Below are positions 38,633 through 52,100 of a DNA stretch of 64,000 nucleotides, in pieces. The DNA is from Lanius collurio (taxonomy: Eukaryota; Chordata; Aves; Passeriformes; Laniidae): assembly GCA_020086605.1 (NCBI GenBank), contig JACBWW010000003.1, positions 8,658,753-8,722,752 of the forward strand. Reading direction: 5' to 3'. Positions within the stretch are counted from its first letter, which is position 1, and the number at the start of each line of letters is the position of its first letter. Position numbers and translations under genes: made by a program. Under the pieces are notes generated by a model, which was given only the letters and a program-made list of their open reading frames with translations, did no database searches and was not told the origin of the DNA.

Positions 38633-41600
38633 AGAAATACTCTTTTAGAATAAAAATTGATGAAAATGAGTATGTGTGTAAGTGTTACATCTTTAGTGTG
38701 TCCACTGCAAAAGGTTCCTTTCTGTGTTTATGCCCATCTCTACTACAAATCTCCTCCCTTCACAATAGACATGAGTGCTAGGAGCATGACTTTTTCCATA
38801 CATCCTGTATGGAGTGGCCCATACCACAAGTGCTCAACACTGAAAAGACCCACAACAAGTTGAAATATGCCTACAAAAAGCTTAACTCAAGCAGTATGTG
38901 CCTCGATCTAAGTGATTGTCTCAAACTGACAAGGAAAAGACAAGGCTTGCAGGTTTACTCTCCACTACAGTTTTCCATTGTATGTAATTGTCCTTAAATT
39001 CCCTTGTGTGCAAACAATTGTCTACCCACTCTTCTCCCCATGTCACACTTAGGGCTGAAAAAGACTCTGACATACTCAATCCAGTTTTAACCTCAAGCCT
39101 GAAAGTGACAATTAGCTGGTTTCCCTCTCACTGCCAGTCCCAGGCTGCAGGATCCTGCCTGCTACCTTGGTTTAATTCAGTTTCTGCATGGCCATAAACC
39201 CCAGAACTCTGTGGTAACTCCAGAGTTACTTCCTGTGCCAGAACATCCAGGTTTTGGAAGACTTCTCTTGGCTGCTTGCTGAACTGAACATGATGTGATC
39301 TTACACTAGTTATCCTACACAGGTCTCTTGAAAAGATTTTAAAAAAAGGTAAATAGGCAGCATGTTCTTTGCAATATTTATGATAATGATGATGGTTATT
39401 CGTAGTAATGTAGAAATTTGAAGTAGCCGTTTTCAAACAACTGGTTTCTACAGATTTGCATAGGAAAAAATATCCAGAACTACAAGGTACAGAAGGTTTT
39501 TCCAGCTTGCACTTAAATTTAGGAAGATTAAAGCACCAAAGAACATTGTGCTTTTGTTAAAACAGAATGAAGTAACTACAAAGACCAGGAAACAAATAAA
39601 CAAATAAAGAAAATGCAGGCACATGTTTAGTAAACTCAAGTATTCCAAAATTATTCTACATCCTTATTAAACTGCAGCAGATTCTGTATGGGCTTAAAGA
39701 AATCAAAATACACTTGTGATCCAGATAGAAAAAAGGATATCAGAAAAGATTTTAGTAATAACCACCATAGCTGAATGATTTCCCCTACCAAAATATCAAA
39801 GGAAAATAGCTGTCAAAGTGTAAATTAAATCACTTTTAAATTGAACAGAAAATTATTTCCTATTTTCTACAGGTTATGATTTGGAGTGATCTTAAACCTC
39901 TGGAAAAGAATTTTCCAATTTTCAAAAATTCTGAAGCCCAATTACAAGTAATTATAGCTTTTCATTTTCAACATGATGAAATAATTTGATTCTTTTTACA
40001 AGAGGTCTGGTTTAGCTCAAAATAGACAAGTGCTTCTGCAATGAGTTAGTACACAAAGACAATAAAGATCATTCTCAAAAGAAAATCAGGGATACATGTT
40101 GGCTATAAATCATAAATGGAGCATTCAGGCAAAAATAGTTTGTGTGTTCTACAAATGCCAGCTATTTCCATTGCACATGAGTGAGATAAAGTAAACAGAC
40201 CACTGACAGTTTTGGTTTTTAGTTTTCAAATACAAAATGAGTAAGATTTGAAAGAAGAAAAAGAAAACGGATAGCATAATCACTTCTGTTAGATCTAGTC
40301 TTAAAGTATAATTTGGAGGAATATAGTACATGAATACAAGTTTTTCTATATTCTCAATCCAGAAGAAAAGCAAACTGCCACCATACAGCATTAAATTACA
40401 AGTAAATAATATTTCATGTATCTTGTTCCCAGGTCCACTCTCTTCCTCTCCATCCAATAATTACCATTTTTTTTTCTTAGTCTCTGCTATATTACTATTC
40501 ACGAAATTAGGAATTCCATTTCAGTAAAGCTCCTAAAATCTTTCACACAAAAACAAAATCTAAAGCTCAACCAACTCCAACAGTGCAGCACAGTTCATTT
40601 CCATTAAGTTCAATATCCTTTGCAAAAGGCCTGTTAAAAGTGAAAATACTCCTAAAATAACTGACACATTGGAATAGAATTATACTACTCCAATGTGTAT
40701 TTGAAGCTGGACTTCTCAAGACCACCTTGTAAATACTAATTTCTGTAACAAACCAAAATAGATTAAGGACAGAGCTTTGCATCTCTCCTCTAAATGTCAG
40801 CCAAACTTGATATAACACCCATATCCCGTAGCAAAAGAAAGTTTAAATGTCCTGTAGCGAGTATCACCTAAATGTACTTATCAAAGGGAACTAAACCCCA
40901 GCCTTAAAGCAGAGAAGTATCATCTAATCTGCAGGTAGAAAGATCTGAACACAACAGTTCTTAAACTCCAACGCAAGATGGGGAAAGCAAGCTTGCCAGC
41001 CAGGCTGTGATTTCCAGCATTCCTGCCTTCCCTTGGCTTGCTTGAAGGTTACCTATTTACAGGGATATCCTTCAAAAACGTGGAACTTTACAAATTGTGC
41101 AAAACACGCTTTTCGGAACATAAGCAGAAACTGATACAAAAAATACTAACAGTGATTATATTTTTTTTTAAAGGGCTATGCTATTTCCATAATATTAGAA
41201 GTGTTCATTATATTATTAATTCTTTTGCATAAGAAATAAAATAAATCTTCTTTTTGCCTAATAGTACAAATTCATTAACAGTGTGTATATAGTGTATTAT
41301 AAAGTGACTAATGTAAAATTAAAAATTGTTTCTGACATATATCAAAGCACCTGGTTACTATTAAGTTTTCACAAAGAAAATTAGTAGATTGACCACTGAC
41401 ATATTCAATAAACCCAGGTTTCTCTTGCGGTCAGTTTTCTGGCAGTGAAGCAAATCTTCAAAGACTATCAAAAAAAATGTCAGCCAAAGGGGAAAAAAAA
41501 ACCAAAAAACACCAAACAACTAGTTAATTGTAATACTAAGGAGATTATATATATATATATATATATACACATAGACAATAACAAAAAGCAAAGATTTGAA

Positions 41601-44469
41601 TTCATGGATATTTATTAAAGGCTTTTAATGCTACCTCATTATTTCATATCTGTTGGGGCTGGTATGTGGACCCAGCGATTTAACCAATGGGGAGATACAG
41701 GGAAAGATAGAGCAGAAAAAGCACACACACTAAGCTCAGAAAACTGACATCAACAGCCCTCAACTCAGGTAAGTATGTCACTGAAAGCTAGGCAAGATTT
41801 ACTCCTATTATGGAATATTATATAATTCCATAGAATGTTTTATTTGTATGTACATTTTTTAATGTCATCCTTCAAAACAGCACACAACAACGCTCATGCT
41901 ATATTTCACAGGCCAGGTATGGGGGCTTTTTTTTCTTCATGTTTCTTGCCTGTTTCAAAAGACCAGATAGGACACTACATCAAGGGAGCTACACATCCAT
42001 GTTTGTCTTGGAAGGTTAAAACAGCTGAAGGTTATAGTAGTTTTAAGACTGCACTAGCAAATAGTACCTGCAGACTATGGTGGGTTTCGGTTGGGGGCTT
42101 TCTTTTGTGTGTAATACTCAACAACAAAACAGAAAAAAATCTAAGCAAAAGGGATTGGGGTTTTTTCACTTTCTTATTTCTACTACCAGAAAGTATTTAC
42201 CTTTATTAACATTTTCTTCTTTCCAGGCAGCTGATGCAATTAAAACCTGAAGTAGATTTTGAACTGTGTACTATTTTCTCCAGCATCTAACAGGCAAGAA
42301 CGTTTGAACACCCCTGGGTTACCTCATCTAGCAAGACCCAGTCAACGTGAATTGAAAGTTCAAGTAACAAAACAGGAAGCTTTTAGCCTACATACAAAAC
42401 TAAAATCATTCTTAATTAATTATAAGCAAATCAAGAGAAATTATAAATATTAGGAGATAAATACATGATGATTTTAAATATGCTGAGTATATATACTTCT
42501 CCTGCATGCAAGGCCTTCCATTCACCACGTGACCCTTGGGACAGGCAGTGGATCAGAGGATAGCTGAGGGGTGTAAAGATGACGGTAACTGGAGTGGTTT
42601 GTGAGCCACAGCAAATCACATGGCAAAGCCAGGTCCCCAGGCTCTGAAGTGCCTCAAAGTCTCCCTTTTACACCTTCTCAAAACTAAAAGTTAACCATTA
42701 CAAATCTTCCATCCATATAAGTTCAGATCACAAACTAAATACTACTGCCAGTCTGCTGTACACCATACAGCCATGGAAATTTATCTTGCTAATTGCATTC
42801 TTTTATCGACATTAAGCAATATTTATAAAACAAACAAATAAGGATAATTATAGACTATCACTACCAAGATATCCTTTTCATAGTAAAAATATGACTGTCT
42901 CCAATTTTATTTGCTCCATCACACAAGCACAGTAATACCTCAGAATTTTATAAATTCACTATCTTCCCTCACAAGATTTTGGACACAGCAACTCAGTAGA
43001 CATCAAATCCAACCTTGTCAAATAACATGTCAAGCCACAAAAGGTGTCTAGGGCCCAACAGGTCACTGTTTATATCTCCAGAGAGGATGAAAGGATATTT
43101 ACAATTAGAAAGCAAGAAGTACAGGCATTCTTTAAAAGAACTTCTACAGTCATCCATGCACTGGGCAGGGATGTGAGATGAAAATTTAGGCGTGTTTTCA
43201 CTTTACAATTATCTTTGCCTTCTACTGACCTAGTTTAAGACGTGGTTTTACATAGTTTTATCTTCACTGAGAAGCAGACATAAATAAATTATCCATCTCA
43301 ATTTTGTTGGCATTTTGTTGACTTATGTATGAGATGATGAGATTTGCAATGATACACTCACTGTTCTCTAGCATCTTGGGACAAGTGTTCTTCCAACTGT
43401 CTGAATGTCACATGGAGCACATGAAGGGATCTACTCTATGGAAATGTGTATCTGTATCTTCTAGGGAGATGGTTCTGAGTTGTCAGTATATAAATAGTAC
43501 TGTAATCTAGATGTTCTTTGTTCAAAGTGCAGTCTCTTTCAGTGACTAGCACTTGTGACTAGCAGCAGCAGCAAAGTCAATAGGAGCAAAATATCCTGAA
43601 ATCAATCCCAATAATGCAGAAGAAATACTCCCAAGAGACAACCATCAAATCACATAAAAAGTTCAGGAGAACTGTTATAAAACACTTACTCTTTACAGTC
43701 AAATTAGGCCTGTCTAACCTGGGATCATATTAAAAAAAAAAAGAAGCAAGTATTTTGGGACAAATTAATTAGCATTTCTATGACCATGCTTTCAGTGAGA
43801 TGCATATGCCCCAAGCCAAAGACATTCCATTGACTTAGGTTGTGGCACTACATATCCAGTGCACTCTGACATTCACATTCAGAAGTCATCCATTGATTTG
43901 TCACTGGTTTTTTTTTCACAAGGATCTATGCAAGTACAGCACTCAACTTGTAGCACTGAACATTATTCTGGAAATAAAATTTAATCTGCTACTGCCCAAA
44001 ATCTTAGAAGCAAATTCTCCCAAATGTAAAGGATCAATGACATTGGAATCTCAAGGCTCATTACAATGGCTTTGTAATTAGCCTGCAAAAACCTCTCAGA
44101 AACTCTAAGTTGAATATTGTGCAGTTGAGTTTCTCTTCTATGAGGCAAATCCCTGAAACGAACAAATTAGTCACAAGGGCCTTAAGGCAGAAAAGTAAGG
44201 AAAGCTTCTGTTCTCTCCAACTCTTAACACAAGGGACTTCCAATGAAATTTAAACATTATAAATAGGCGATACTCTATCATACAATTCATAATTAGACAG
44301 TGGAACTAACTGCTACAAAATATCATTAAGGCTGAGGACTTAGCAAGGAGGGAAAAAGGATTAGACATTTATAAGGTGTAACAAAAATATCCAGAGTTCT
44401 AATAATTTTCCAAGATCTATTAATGTTCCAGAGTTTAACCCAAACTCTAACCAGAGAATACATAGTTTA
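38633..44469. other. AT-rich non-coding stretch
   Basis: No gene is supported. It includes a TA microsatellite (41545-41567) and an A/C-rich low-complexity segment at 41486-41520. Open frames at 40149-40457 (minus) and 41835-42209 (plus) are hydrophobic, T-rich translations with no known domain. Confidence 0.55.
41545..41567 (+). repeat. TA dinucleotide microsatellite
   Basis: About eleven uninterrupted TA units. It is a plain microsatellite with no sign of function and a likely length polymorphism. Confidence 0.9.
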
Positions 44470-44735
44470 GAATCATCATAGAATCATAGAATGGCTTGAG
44501 GTAGGAAAGAACCTTAACACTCAGCTCATTCCACCCCCCTGCCATGGGCAGGGACACCTTCCACTAGACCAGGTTGCTCTAAGCCCCATCCAATCTGGCC
44601 TTGGAATGGTTACAGGGATGGGGTATCCACAGTTTCTCTGAGTTCCAGTACCTCACCTCCCTGAGTAAAGAATTTCTTCCTAACGTCTAATTTAAACTTG
44701 CCCTCTTTCAGTTTAAAATCAAGCCCCTTGCATCT
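44470..44735 (-). mobile_element. CR1 LINE 3'-end fragment
   Basis: The plus strand begins with GAATCATCATAGAATCATAG, the reverse complement of the ATTCTATGATTCTATGA repeat that ends avian CR1. The standard order follows: CCCCCCTGCCATGGGCAGGG, ACACCTTCCACTAGACCAGG, TTGCTCTAAGCCCCATCCAA, a GGGATGGGGTATCCACA block, and AAAGAATTTCTTCCTAA near 44670. This covers roughly the last 270 bases of the element, so the copy is heavily 5'-truncated, as usual for CR1. Its terminal repeats are still clear, making it the youngest-looking of the three copies. It encodes nothing functional. Confidence 0.96.
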
Positions 44736-46692
44736 TCCTCTGAAACCTCCACTGTTGATCACTGGGTACTGAAATAGGATGGGTTAGGAAATACAGTCAA
44801 TGACAATTCCTTTGCAGTTTTAAACAAAATAAGCAGATTGGTACTCTTCATCTCAAAGTGGCTAATGATCATGGTGTGTGCAATCATAATAATCTTGGAA
44901 CTGAAGGGAATGGGAAGCAAAAGCTATACAAAGTAGACTGCAATTACAAGTTTAGGTGTCAACACTACATTGTTCAGTATAATGGAAAACATAAGAAAAA
45001 AAAAAAAGAGTTTCTTGGGCTGTTGCATTATAAGCCGGTTTAAAAAAATAAAAACAAAGAAACCCTAACCCATTAATAGTCAAACAGGCAAGGGTAAAAT
45101 ACAACTGACCTCAGAACTGAGAAGACTATTGAAGTTGAAACGTTTTTTCTGGCACCATTTCTTAGCTCTTTCCTCCTCTGCAGCCAGCCCTGTCATATCT
45201 GTTCCTCTTTCCACAATGTAAACTGTCCTTGCTTCTCCCTGTCTCGGAGGATGTTCTCTCTAAATCATGTGGCCTTCTTTGTGTTTTCCACATCCCTTAC
45301 CAACTTCACAAGAGCTAGGCTGTGAGGGGCCCAAGACTGTCACTTCAAAGAACAGCCAGGTACCAGTGGTTGCAGTAGGAGTGGGATGGAAAAAAAATCA
45401 AAGAGAGACCCTCACTGTAGTCGAGGTAACATAAAGCATCAGTCCAGTCTTAAAAACACCAGGTCAAAAGGTTTGAAAAGAAGATGTGCAATTAAAAATG
45501 CATCATTCCAAATCCATAAACACTAATCTCTGTGTGTTAATAAGCCTATCTGTTAAATATGAGATAAGGGTCTAACAAATGAAAAAAACACTACATTGAT
45601 AGTTCCTATAAAACATGGGTCAAAAGACTGAGTTTGCGTGTAAATATTTGAACTACATACTGTAAGTAACATTTCAGCCTCTGCATGCAATTATTAAATA
45701 TTAAGTAAATAGCTATGGATCATATGTACAAAGGTGAATGCAAAATGCAGCAATATTTAAATTAAGATCCAAACAAGAAACAGCCCTTTGGTGTTCTGTT
45801 TTTTTTCTTCAGAGTGTGGTGGATAATAAATATCCGAGAGCTTTCCAAGGCCTCAGAACAGATTGGATCCGTTTCTTTATGTTTCTTTTTGTTATCCTGT
45901 CACAGAAGCAACGCATCAAAAGATACAACCTGCAATTTGGTGGTAAAGAAACACTGCACCTCCCTCCAGTCCTTGAAGATCTCTTATTTTTACCCCCCAA
46001 AAAAGCAGAAAGGCAGATCTGACGACTTGCACTGGAGTGTTCAAATCAAGAATTTTATTACCCAATTCACCCTCCTCTACACTGAGAGCTTGGACTAATC
46101 CAGCAGGTCAGATACAGCAAGTCACAAAGCATGGTATTTTCTCAAAATATTTTATTTTGAGAAAACAAAACAAGACAAAAACCAAAGACAAAACCCAAAA
46201 CCAAGCAACCAACTCAGATAAGCCACCGAAGACACTATTTAAAAAGAAAAAGCTAGTTGGTATTTTTGGGTAGCTGAAAGTACTTGGTTTTGATTTTCTT
46301 GATAAAGCAGAAAGTCAAGAGTCCTTGAATGAACTAGTACAGTATAAGTAACATTGAGAACATTCTTATTTGCCACTTTTTTTCCCTACAAATGATTAAT
46401 TTCATGAAGTAATGCCAATAATTTTTTATAAACTATAATGCAATCTAAGAATAGGCCCCTGCATAAATTGAACACAGTAGTCACATATTTTGTGGGTAGA
46501 TTGAGGATAAAACTGCTTGTTCCATGCTGTGCCAGATGAAAAGGAACTCTTTGAGTACTTCAGAGCATGCATATTTACTAGGCTATCCAAATTATTTATA
46601 AAACTTTGGGGAAAAAATTACTATTTAAGGAAAACAGTACCATTCAGTGACTAAGGAACAAGAAGAAATTCATGTTTCATTCTCAGCTTCCC
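44736..46692. other. non-coding stretch containing an exon-like segment
   Basis: Apart from the exon-like segment at 45813-46021 listed separately, no gene, RNA or repeat is recognised. Simple A-rich tracts occur at 44996-45008 and 46170-46250. Confidence 0.5.
45813..46021 (+). other. exon-like open segment behind a polypyrimidine tract
   Basis: A T-rich tract ending TTTTTTTTCTTCAG at 45799-45812 is a good 3' splice-site match. After it the plus frame is open for 69 codons (starting SVVDNKYPRAFQGL) to TGA at 46019-46021. A GTAAAG donor-like site at 45943-45948 would give a 130-base exon instead. Three CpGs survive in the first 105 bases (near 45834, 45870 and 45912), unusual for the surroundings. 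The predicted peptide has a hydrophobic patch followed by a basic one and matches nothing I know. The minus strand is also open here, which weakens the coding case. It could be a conserved element or chance. Confidence 0.15.
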
Positions 46693-46757
46693 AGAGACTA
46701 AGCAAATCACTTCTTCCTGTACAGTTTCCATATCTACAAAATGAAGGTAAAATTTAC
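46693..46757 (+). mobile_element. MIR-like SINE remnant
   Basis: The segment contains CTAAGCAAATCACTTCTTC, then CAGTTTCCATATCTACAAAA and TGAAGGTAAAAT. These correspond in order to the MIR core words for 'gggcaagtcacttaacc', 'cagtttcctcatctgtaaaa' and 'tggggataat'. The match is short and diverged but keeps the right order and spacing. It is a dead, ancient SINE fragment, identified by eye. Confidence 0.55.
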
Positions 46758-48534
46758 TAATTTGGTAAAATGCCAAATAAACTGTACATGAAACATCTTG
46801 ACATAGGAACTGAAAGTTCTTGACATAGGTACTATACAGATTTGCTGAAATTCTGCAAAAATTCAAAATCTCAACAGTATGTTGAGCAGCATGGTATATT
46901 TAGCACATTCTATACATGTCAGCAACACATATATTCAGCCTCATCTCATCACATTTAGGAAAACCCCAAGGAAATAAGAAGGGGAGCTGAATAAGTATGC
47001 AGAGCCACAGAAGATTGCCCTGCAGTCAGACAGCTATAGTTAACACAAAGCAAACCAGGTCTTTACTATCTTCAGCCATGCTTTAGACAGCCAGAAACAC
47101 CCCAGTCATTGGAGAATGAAGCAGTGAGATGAAAGAGCTAAGTACTGAAGAAAAAGGTTGTAAAATCTACAAAACAAAATGGGCATTTACTTTAGCATTG
47201 GAACATAAATAAGTAGTAATGTTTTAATAAATGATGTAGGTGTAGGGAGCCTCAGCAAGCAGCTCAGCAGTTCCATGTAATACCACTACTGAGGTCTTCA
47301 GAGAGACTTGTCTACATGCTCTTACAGCACTGTGAAATGCAATTCACAATCCCTTTTGACAGCCTCAATTTAGACATACCCACCTTTACAGTAGGGACTG
47401 TATGCTACAAATAACTGTCACAACTTATTGAAGAGACCTCCTAAGAGAAACACAAAAGATATGCAAAAAGAAATGAAGAACAAAGGTTTGCCCTAAAAAT
47501 GAAACTCATTACTAACTTTTCTGAAAGTGAGACACTATGTTTCATTGGACCTCAGTGGAAAGTCTCATTAACTCAAGAACTTGACACTCAGAAATATTCC
47601 TACTGTTATTAATAATGAAAAAATACATTCAAAAAAATACTACACAGCCACAGTCCTGTAGCAACTCATTAACCAAGTATTGAATAACATGGTCAAAAAC
47701 ATTAATTTACATTTCAAGAAAGAATAAATATAAACTGATACATAGTATCTGATTTTACAATGAAAGCAGGGATATTCCTGCCATTAACAATTAATCCAGA
47801 AGTTATTCCCCAGCTCTTTCAGTTGTCCAGAAAAGGGCTCTGCCCCTTCTCTGTATATCTAAGACACTTTGGATATTACCAGAGATGGAGCTACAGACCT
47901 TTATGCTGCTAAGTGTAGAAGCATAGAAGACAGCTAGCGCTCTTGTTTACTACAAGAGTCCTTACCAATTCTTTCTGTTTTCTCTATTTGAATAATTGTC
48001 CGTGGGGCTCATTATCTGCTCACAATCTGTCCAGAATACCTTTCTCCTCCAACGAGCAGACACCTGCTCTTCATTCACATGGATAGATGCAGCAGTTGTT
48101 CATTTCTCATCCTGAAAATGTTAAAATAGTTGGACTTTTCCCAATCAGGCTGGGAAAGGAGAAACATATGAAAGGAGAATCTTTTTTCTACCAAGTACTA
48201 TCAAGAAGTCTAGATAACATAATACCTTATCAGATACTATAAAGTGAGTAAAATTACATTAGGAGAGCCAAATAGAATAGAAATAGGAATGGATTGGTCC
48301 TCCCATTTTCTAGAGCACAGATGATGAATGCAATTGCAGCCTTGTGACTCTTGGTACTAGCAGATATGTCTAGATTACATGGAAAAGGGAATTGGATAGA
48401 TAGGTAACTAGGAAATATCTCTGCAGCTCAGTGCACTGGGCAAGGTGCAGTCCTGTTTTCCAGGGCACACCTATGCACCTTCAAGAAAAGTTCAGCTCTG
48501 CCTTCTCCATACTCCACATTTGGTGGTAGCAGAC
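46758..48534. other. non-coding stretch
   Basis: No gene or recognisable repeat is seen. Sequence is AT-rich and unique-looking. Confidence 0.55.
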
Positions 48535-49105
48535 AGTCCTCTCCTCTTCGAGCTGAATGAGTCCAGCTCCCTCAGCTTCTCCGTTCACATCACTCAGGAA
48601 GCCTGAGGCTTGCTTGGGACTGGCTTGGTGGCCCCTGCCAGACTCACTAGGACTCTACTGAAGCCTTCCTTGTACTGTGGACTCCAATATTGGACACAGT
48701 ATCCCAGATGTGATCTAAAATGGCAGCTAGAGGGTAAGAATCACTTTCCACAACCTGATGGCTATGCCCTTGCCAACACAGCCCAGCATGCAAATAGTCT
48801 TCTTGCTTGCAAGGGCACACTGCAATCCTCAACTTGTCTTCAAAGAGAAGCCCAGAGCCTTTTTCTCCAAAGCTGGTTTCTAGCAAGTCAGAGTCCGTAC
48901 AGTCCTGCTCTGTAAGCCTATTTCATCCTAAACACGGGATTCTGCATTTGCCTTGCTTTGAACTTCATGAGGTTCCTGTCAGCTCACTTGTCAATTCTGA
49001 GAAGGTCCCACTAAAAGGCAGCCCAGCCCTCCAGTGCACTGACTGCCCCCACAAAGTTGCTGTCATCCATGAACTTGCTAAGAATGGAGCACATCCATCT
49101 GCTAA
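48535..49105 (-). mobile_element. degraded CR1 LINE, reverse-transcriptase end region
   Basis: Read on the minus strand, this follows the end of avian CR1 ORF2. Near 49080-49050 it has AGCAAGTTCATGGATGACAG, a decayed form of the reverse-transcriptase block that normally reads FADD (here FMDD). Next come a GCACTGGAGGG block, AACCTCATGAAGTTCAAAG (about 48970-48952), a block for the 'gcttgcagcccagaaagcc' region near 48800, and CCAATATTGGAGTCCACAG near 48690. In-frame stops break it, so it is dead. It represents sequence upstream of the terminal 300 bases and lacks the 3' repeat, so both ends are lost. It is more diverged than the 44.5-kb copy. The short open frames on both strands across 48610-49148 are shadows of this element. 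Confidence 0.85.
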
Positions 49106-52100
49106 ATTAACAGTGAAACAGAGAAATCTAAAAAGCATGATAATCTAGAAAGGCCATCTCCACACTACTGCAGAGGAAGGAACATACAGTGGCAATTTTT
49201 ATGAGAATAAAAGTCTATCAGTCCCACATATTTGCTGCACCCTCATAAAACAGCCTATGTTCTATATACCAAACTTGACAGAAGGATATGTTCTACATAC
49301 CCAGGTAAAGTGAAGTCGGTGGTGGTTTAAGATAACATGATGGACTGTAAACAACTGCAGTCCAGGAGAAAACATAAGTTTGCTTCCCCCAATTTACTGA
49401 TCAGGGTTGCAAACGTCTTAAAATTGCCAGAGCTTATTTGCCAATACTTCAAGAAAAAAAAACAGCAACAAGCTGTTCCTGCAAGAAGCTTCTTTGAAAG
49501 TGAATATCCATCTGACAAAAAGCATTGCTGTTAATGTTCAGGAGAGTTTGTTACAATTTCTTGCAGATCTTAATCATCTTTGACTGTCTTTGACTTTTGA
49601 TTTACCTCAATAAGAGAATAACAAGGTATTTTTGCCCTTAACAGGAACTGAACTGAATCTGAATCCTGAATTTCTCTTTTTTAGAGTATGATATGGCCTT
49701 AAAAAGTAGTGGAAAGACTTAAAGGCATTATGCCTCCAAGAACTCTATGTTCATACTGAGACGAGAAACATCAGTGAGCTACACAAAATAGATTTTAATG
49801 CCAAATCAATCTCACCAAGAGCGATGCAAAGAGTTGCATGACCAATGCATTTTCTTTGGAATTATTCCAATAGAAGGAAACAAGAGGAAAGTGAAACAAA
49901 CAATTTCTACCCATAAGATTTTTCCAGAATCTCCTATAAAATATTTCTCTACATAGAAACAAATCCAGACTACGGCACTACGATAAGTGACAGTCAACTG
50001 GAATAGCAGAGGGGGGCCTTTTTTAACATGCCAAACATGAACTATCAAGCCTAGCAGCTAGAGATTGACTGAAGAAAAATGTCCAAGTTTCTAGTCAATA
50101 CTGCTTGCAAATTCTGTGTTTGACTGACAAGGAGAACGGGAAGGCAAGGGAGGACAGCACGTGGTCTCAAGTTCCCCAGGGAGGGGAACAACAGCGTAGT
50201 TACACATCTGTAATCAGTCACTGCGGGGAAAGAGGAAGGGTGAAGGCCATGGTATCCTGCCTGCCTGCCTTCCAGCACACAATAGCTGTCTCAGTTTGAA
50301 GGCTATTTGTCTGGGGTGCCCACATTAATGGCAAGAACTGGCTTCTCTTACCCATTTTCTGTCCATGACTAAGAGAAGCTCTTGCTCTGTACTACCTTTG
50401 GAAAAGATCCACATCTCTCCCGATACTGTATTATGCCTTTAGTGCCGAACTGAAACACTTTAAGCATAACATTAAAGGTAACAGCCACAAATAATTTTCT
50501 CTTTGCTACTTCTGCTGAAACTCTATATTGGGCACCTGGGTGGGGAGGAGAAGGCAATAGGAGAAAGAGATTACAGCAATATGATCGAGAAACAAAAGGA
50601 TCACCAGATACATGATTAAAAACCAAAACCCTGAATGGACCTGGAGGCAAGCCACCAGTCTTTCCAAGTGAGAGCAGTAGTGAGTCACTGAAAGGCTTAT
50701 ATTCCTTCTGCCCACATTCTACATGCATCTCCCTTTCCTAATTTCTGGCTAAATATCTCCTGCTGCCTGTAATGAGTACAATTTCTGTTCCTATAAAGCA
50801 CAAACACTTCTTAGACTAGGCTATCAGCAACCGTAACAGGCAGATATCTCAGCGTCTGCAAGACTGTGGTTTTAAAGATCTGACAAGGAATAATATCTGA
50901 ACTTAGGTGGTAATTAAACTGTCTGAGCAATGCTAAGAACAGATACATTATCTTTTAATATCAGAAATGAAGCACTATTAGAGAACACAAAAGCACCTCT
51001 CCACACAGGAAACATACAAAATGGATCCTTCTCTTGCTGCTGGGAGCTCTGCAGATATTCATATGTTTGATCACATATTTGACATCACACTATTGCTCCT
51101 ACTGACTACTGCCAGCTTTCCTGGGCAATCATGCTTGTATAAATTCAAATCTCTCATGCAACTTTAAATGACTTTCAGAAAAAAATACTGCTATTGGCCA
51201 TTTATTATATAATGATTCATGGTAATATTTTTTGAATGCTACATTGAGTGTCTAGTCTGGGGAGATGGCAGGGAAGAAAAACCAAGAGATTAAAACTGAA
51301 CTAAGTAGACCACTGTGCTAATGGGGGGGAAGGGGGAGACAAGGGGGAAAGCAGAGGAAAGAGAAGCTCACAAAAAGTCCCAAGAACTCCACCAAATTAA
51401 AAAGTTACATTTTTAAGTTTAAGAGATTTAGGGTTTAAGAGATTAAAGGGTTACAGGTTATGACAAAAATCAAAATCATCTGTAGAACCATCGTTTTCTG
51501 TCACATGCAATATTTTCATGATTAGTGAACACAAAATATTTAAGAGAGAAATTGAGAAAGCTATACAAGAAATACAAATATATTTGAGAGAAACTGAGAC
51601 CAAAGAATTTAACTTTTAAATACCCAGTAATGCCATAAAAGTAGACAGAACCTGTAAACCTCTGTGACTGATGCTCAAAAGGTTTCAGTATCTGGTATTA
51701 CACTATTTGTATATTTTTTTGCTGCTAATTTAATCCTCAACTGTATATGAATCAGAGATCACACCTCCATATCTGCTGAGACAAGGAGCTTAGGAGTTCA
51801 TTTGTGGTACTTTTCCAGATCTCTCATAAATCCATTGAAAAGGCTTTCTAAAAACCATCATTTCCTATATTTTTCCCTGACTTCATTGTACAGCACAAAG
51901 AACACACTAGCATGGGAAACAGACAAAATGGATACATTTTTTTTCCTGCTGGGAGCCCAGGATACAGGCACACTTTCAGTCGTGCATTCAGGATATCACA
52001 GCTACTTCTACAGATGAACACAATGATCCTATATGCTCCACTGCTATTGTTTTTTCTTTAGAACACTTACCAAAAAAGTAATTGCACATATTGGAAACAT

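Noticed and set aside
41835..42209. 124-codon plus-strand frame
   Set aside because: Low-complexity hydrophobic translation of T-rich DNA without recognisable motif or exon signals.
48610..49148. Frames of 79-113 codons on both strands
   Set aside because: They lie in the degraded CR1 copy and are its shadows.
50369..50728. 119-codon minus-strand frame
   Set aside because: No domain, overlaps another minus-strand frame, and nothing nearby suggests an exon.
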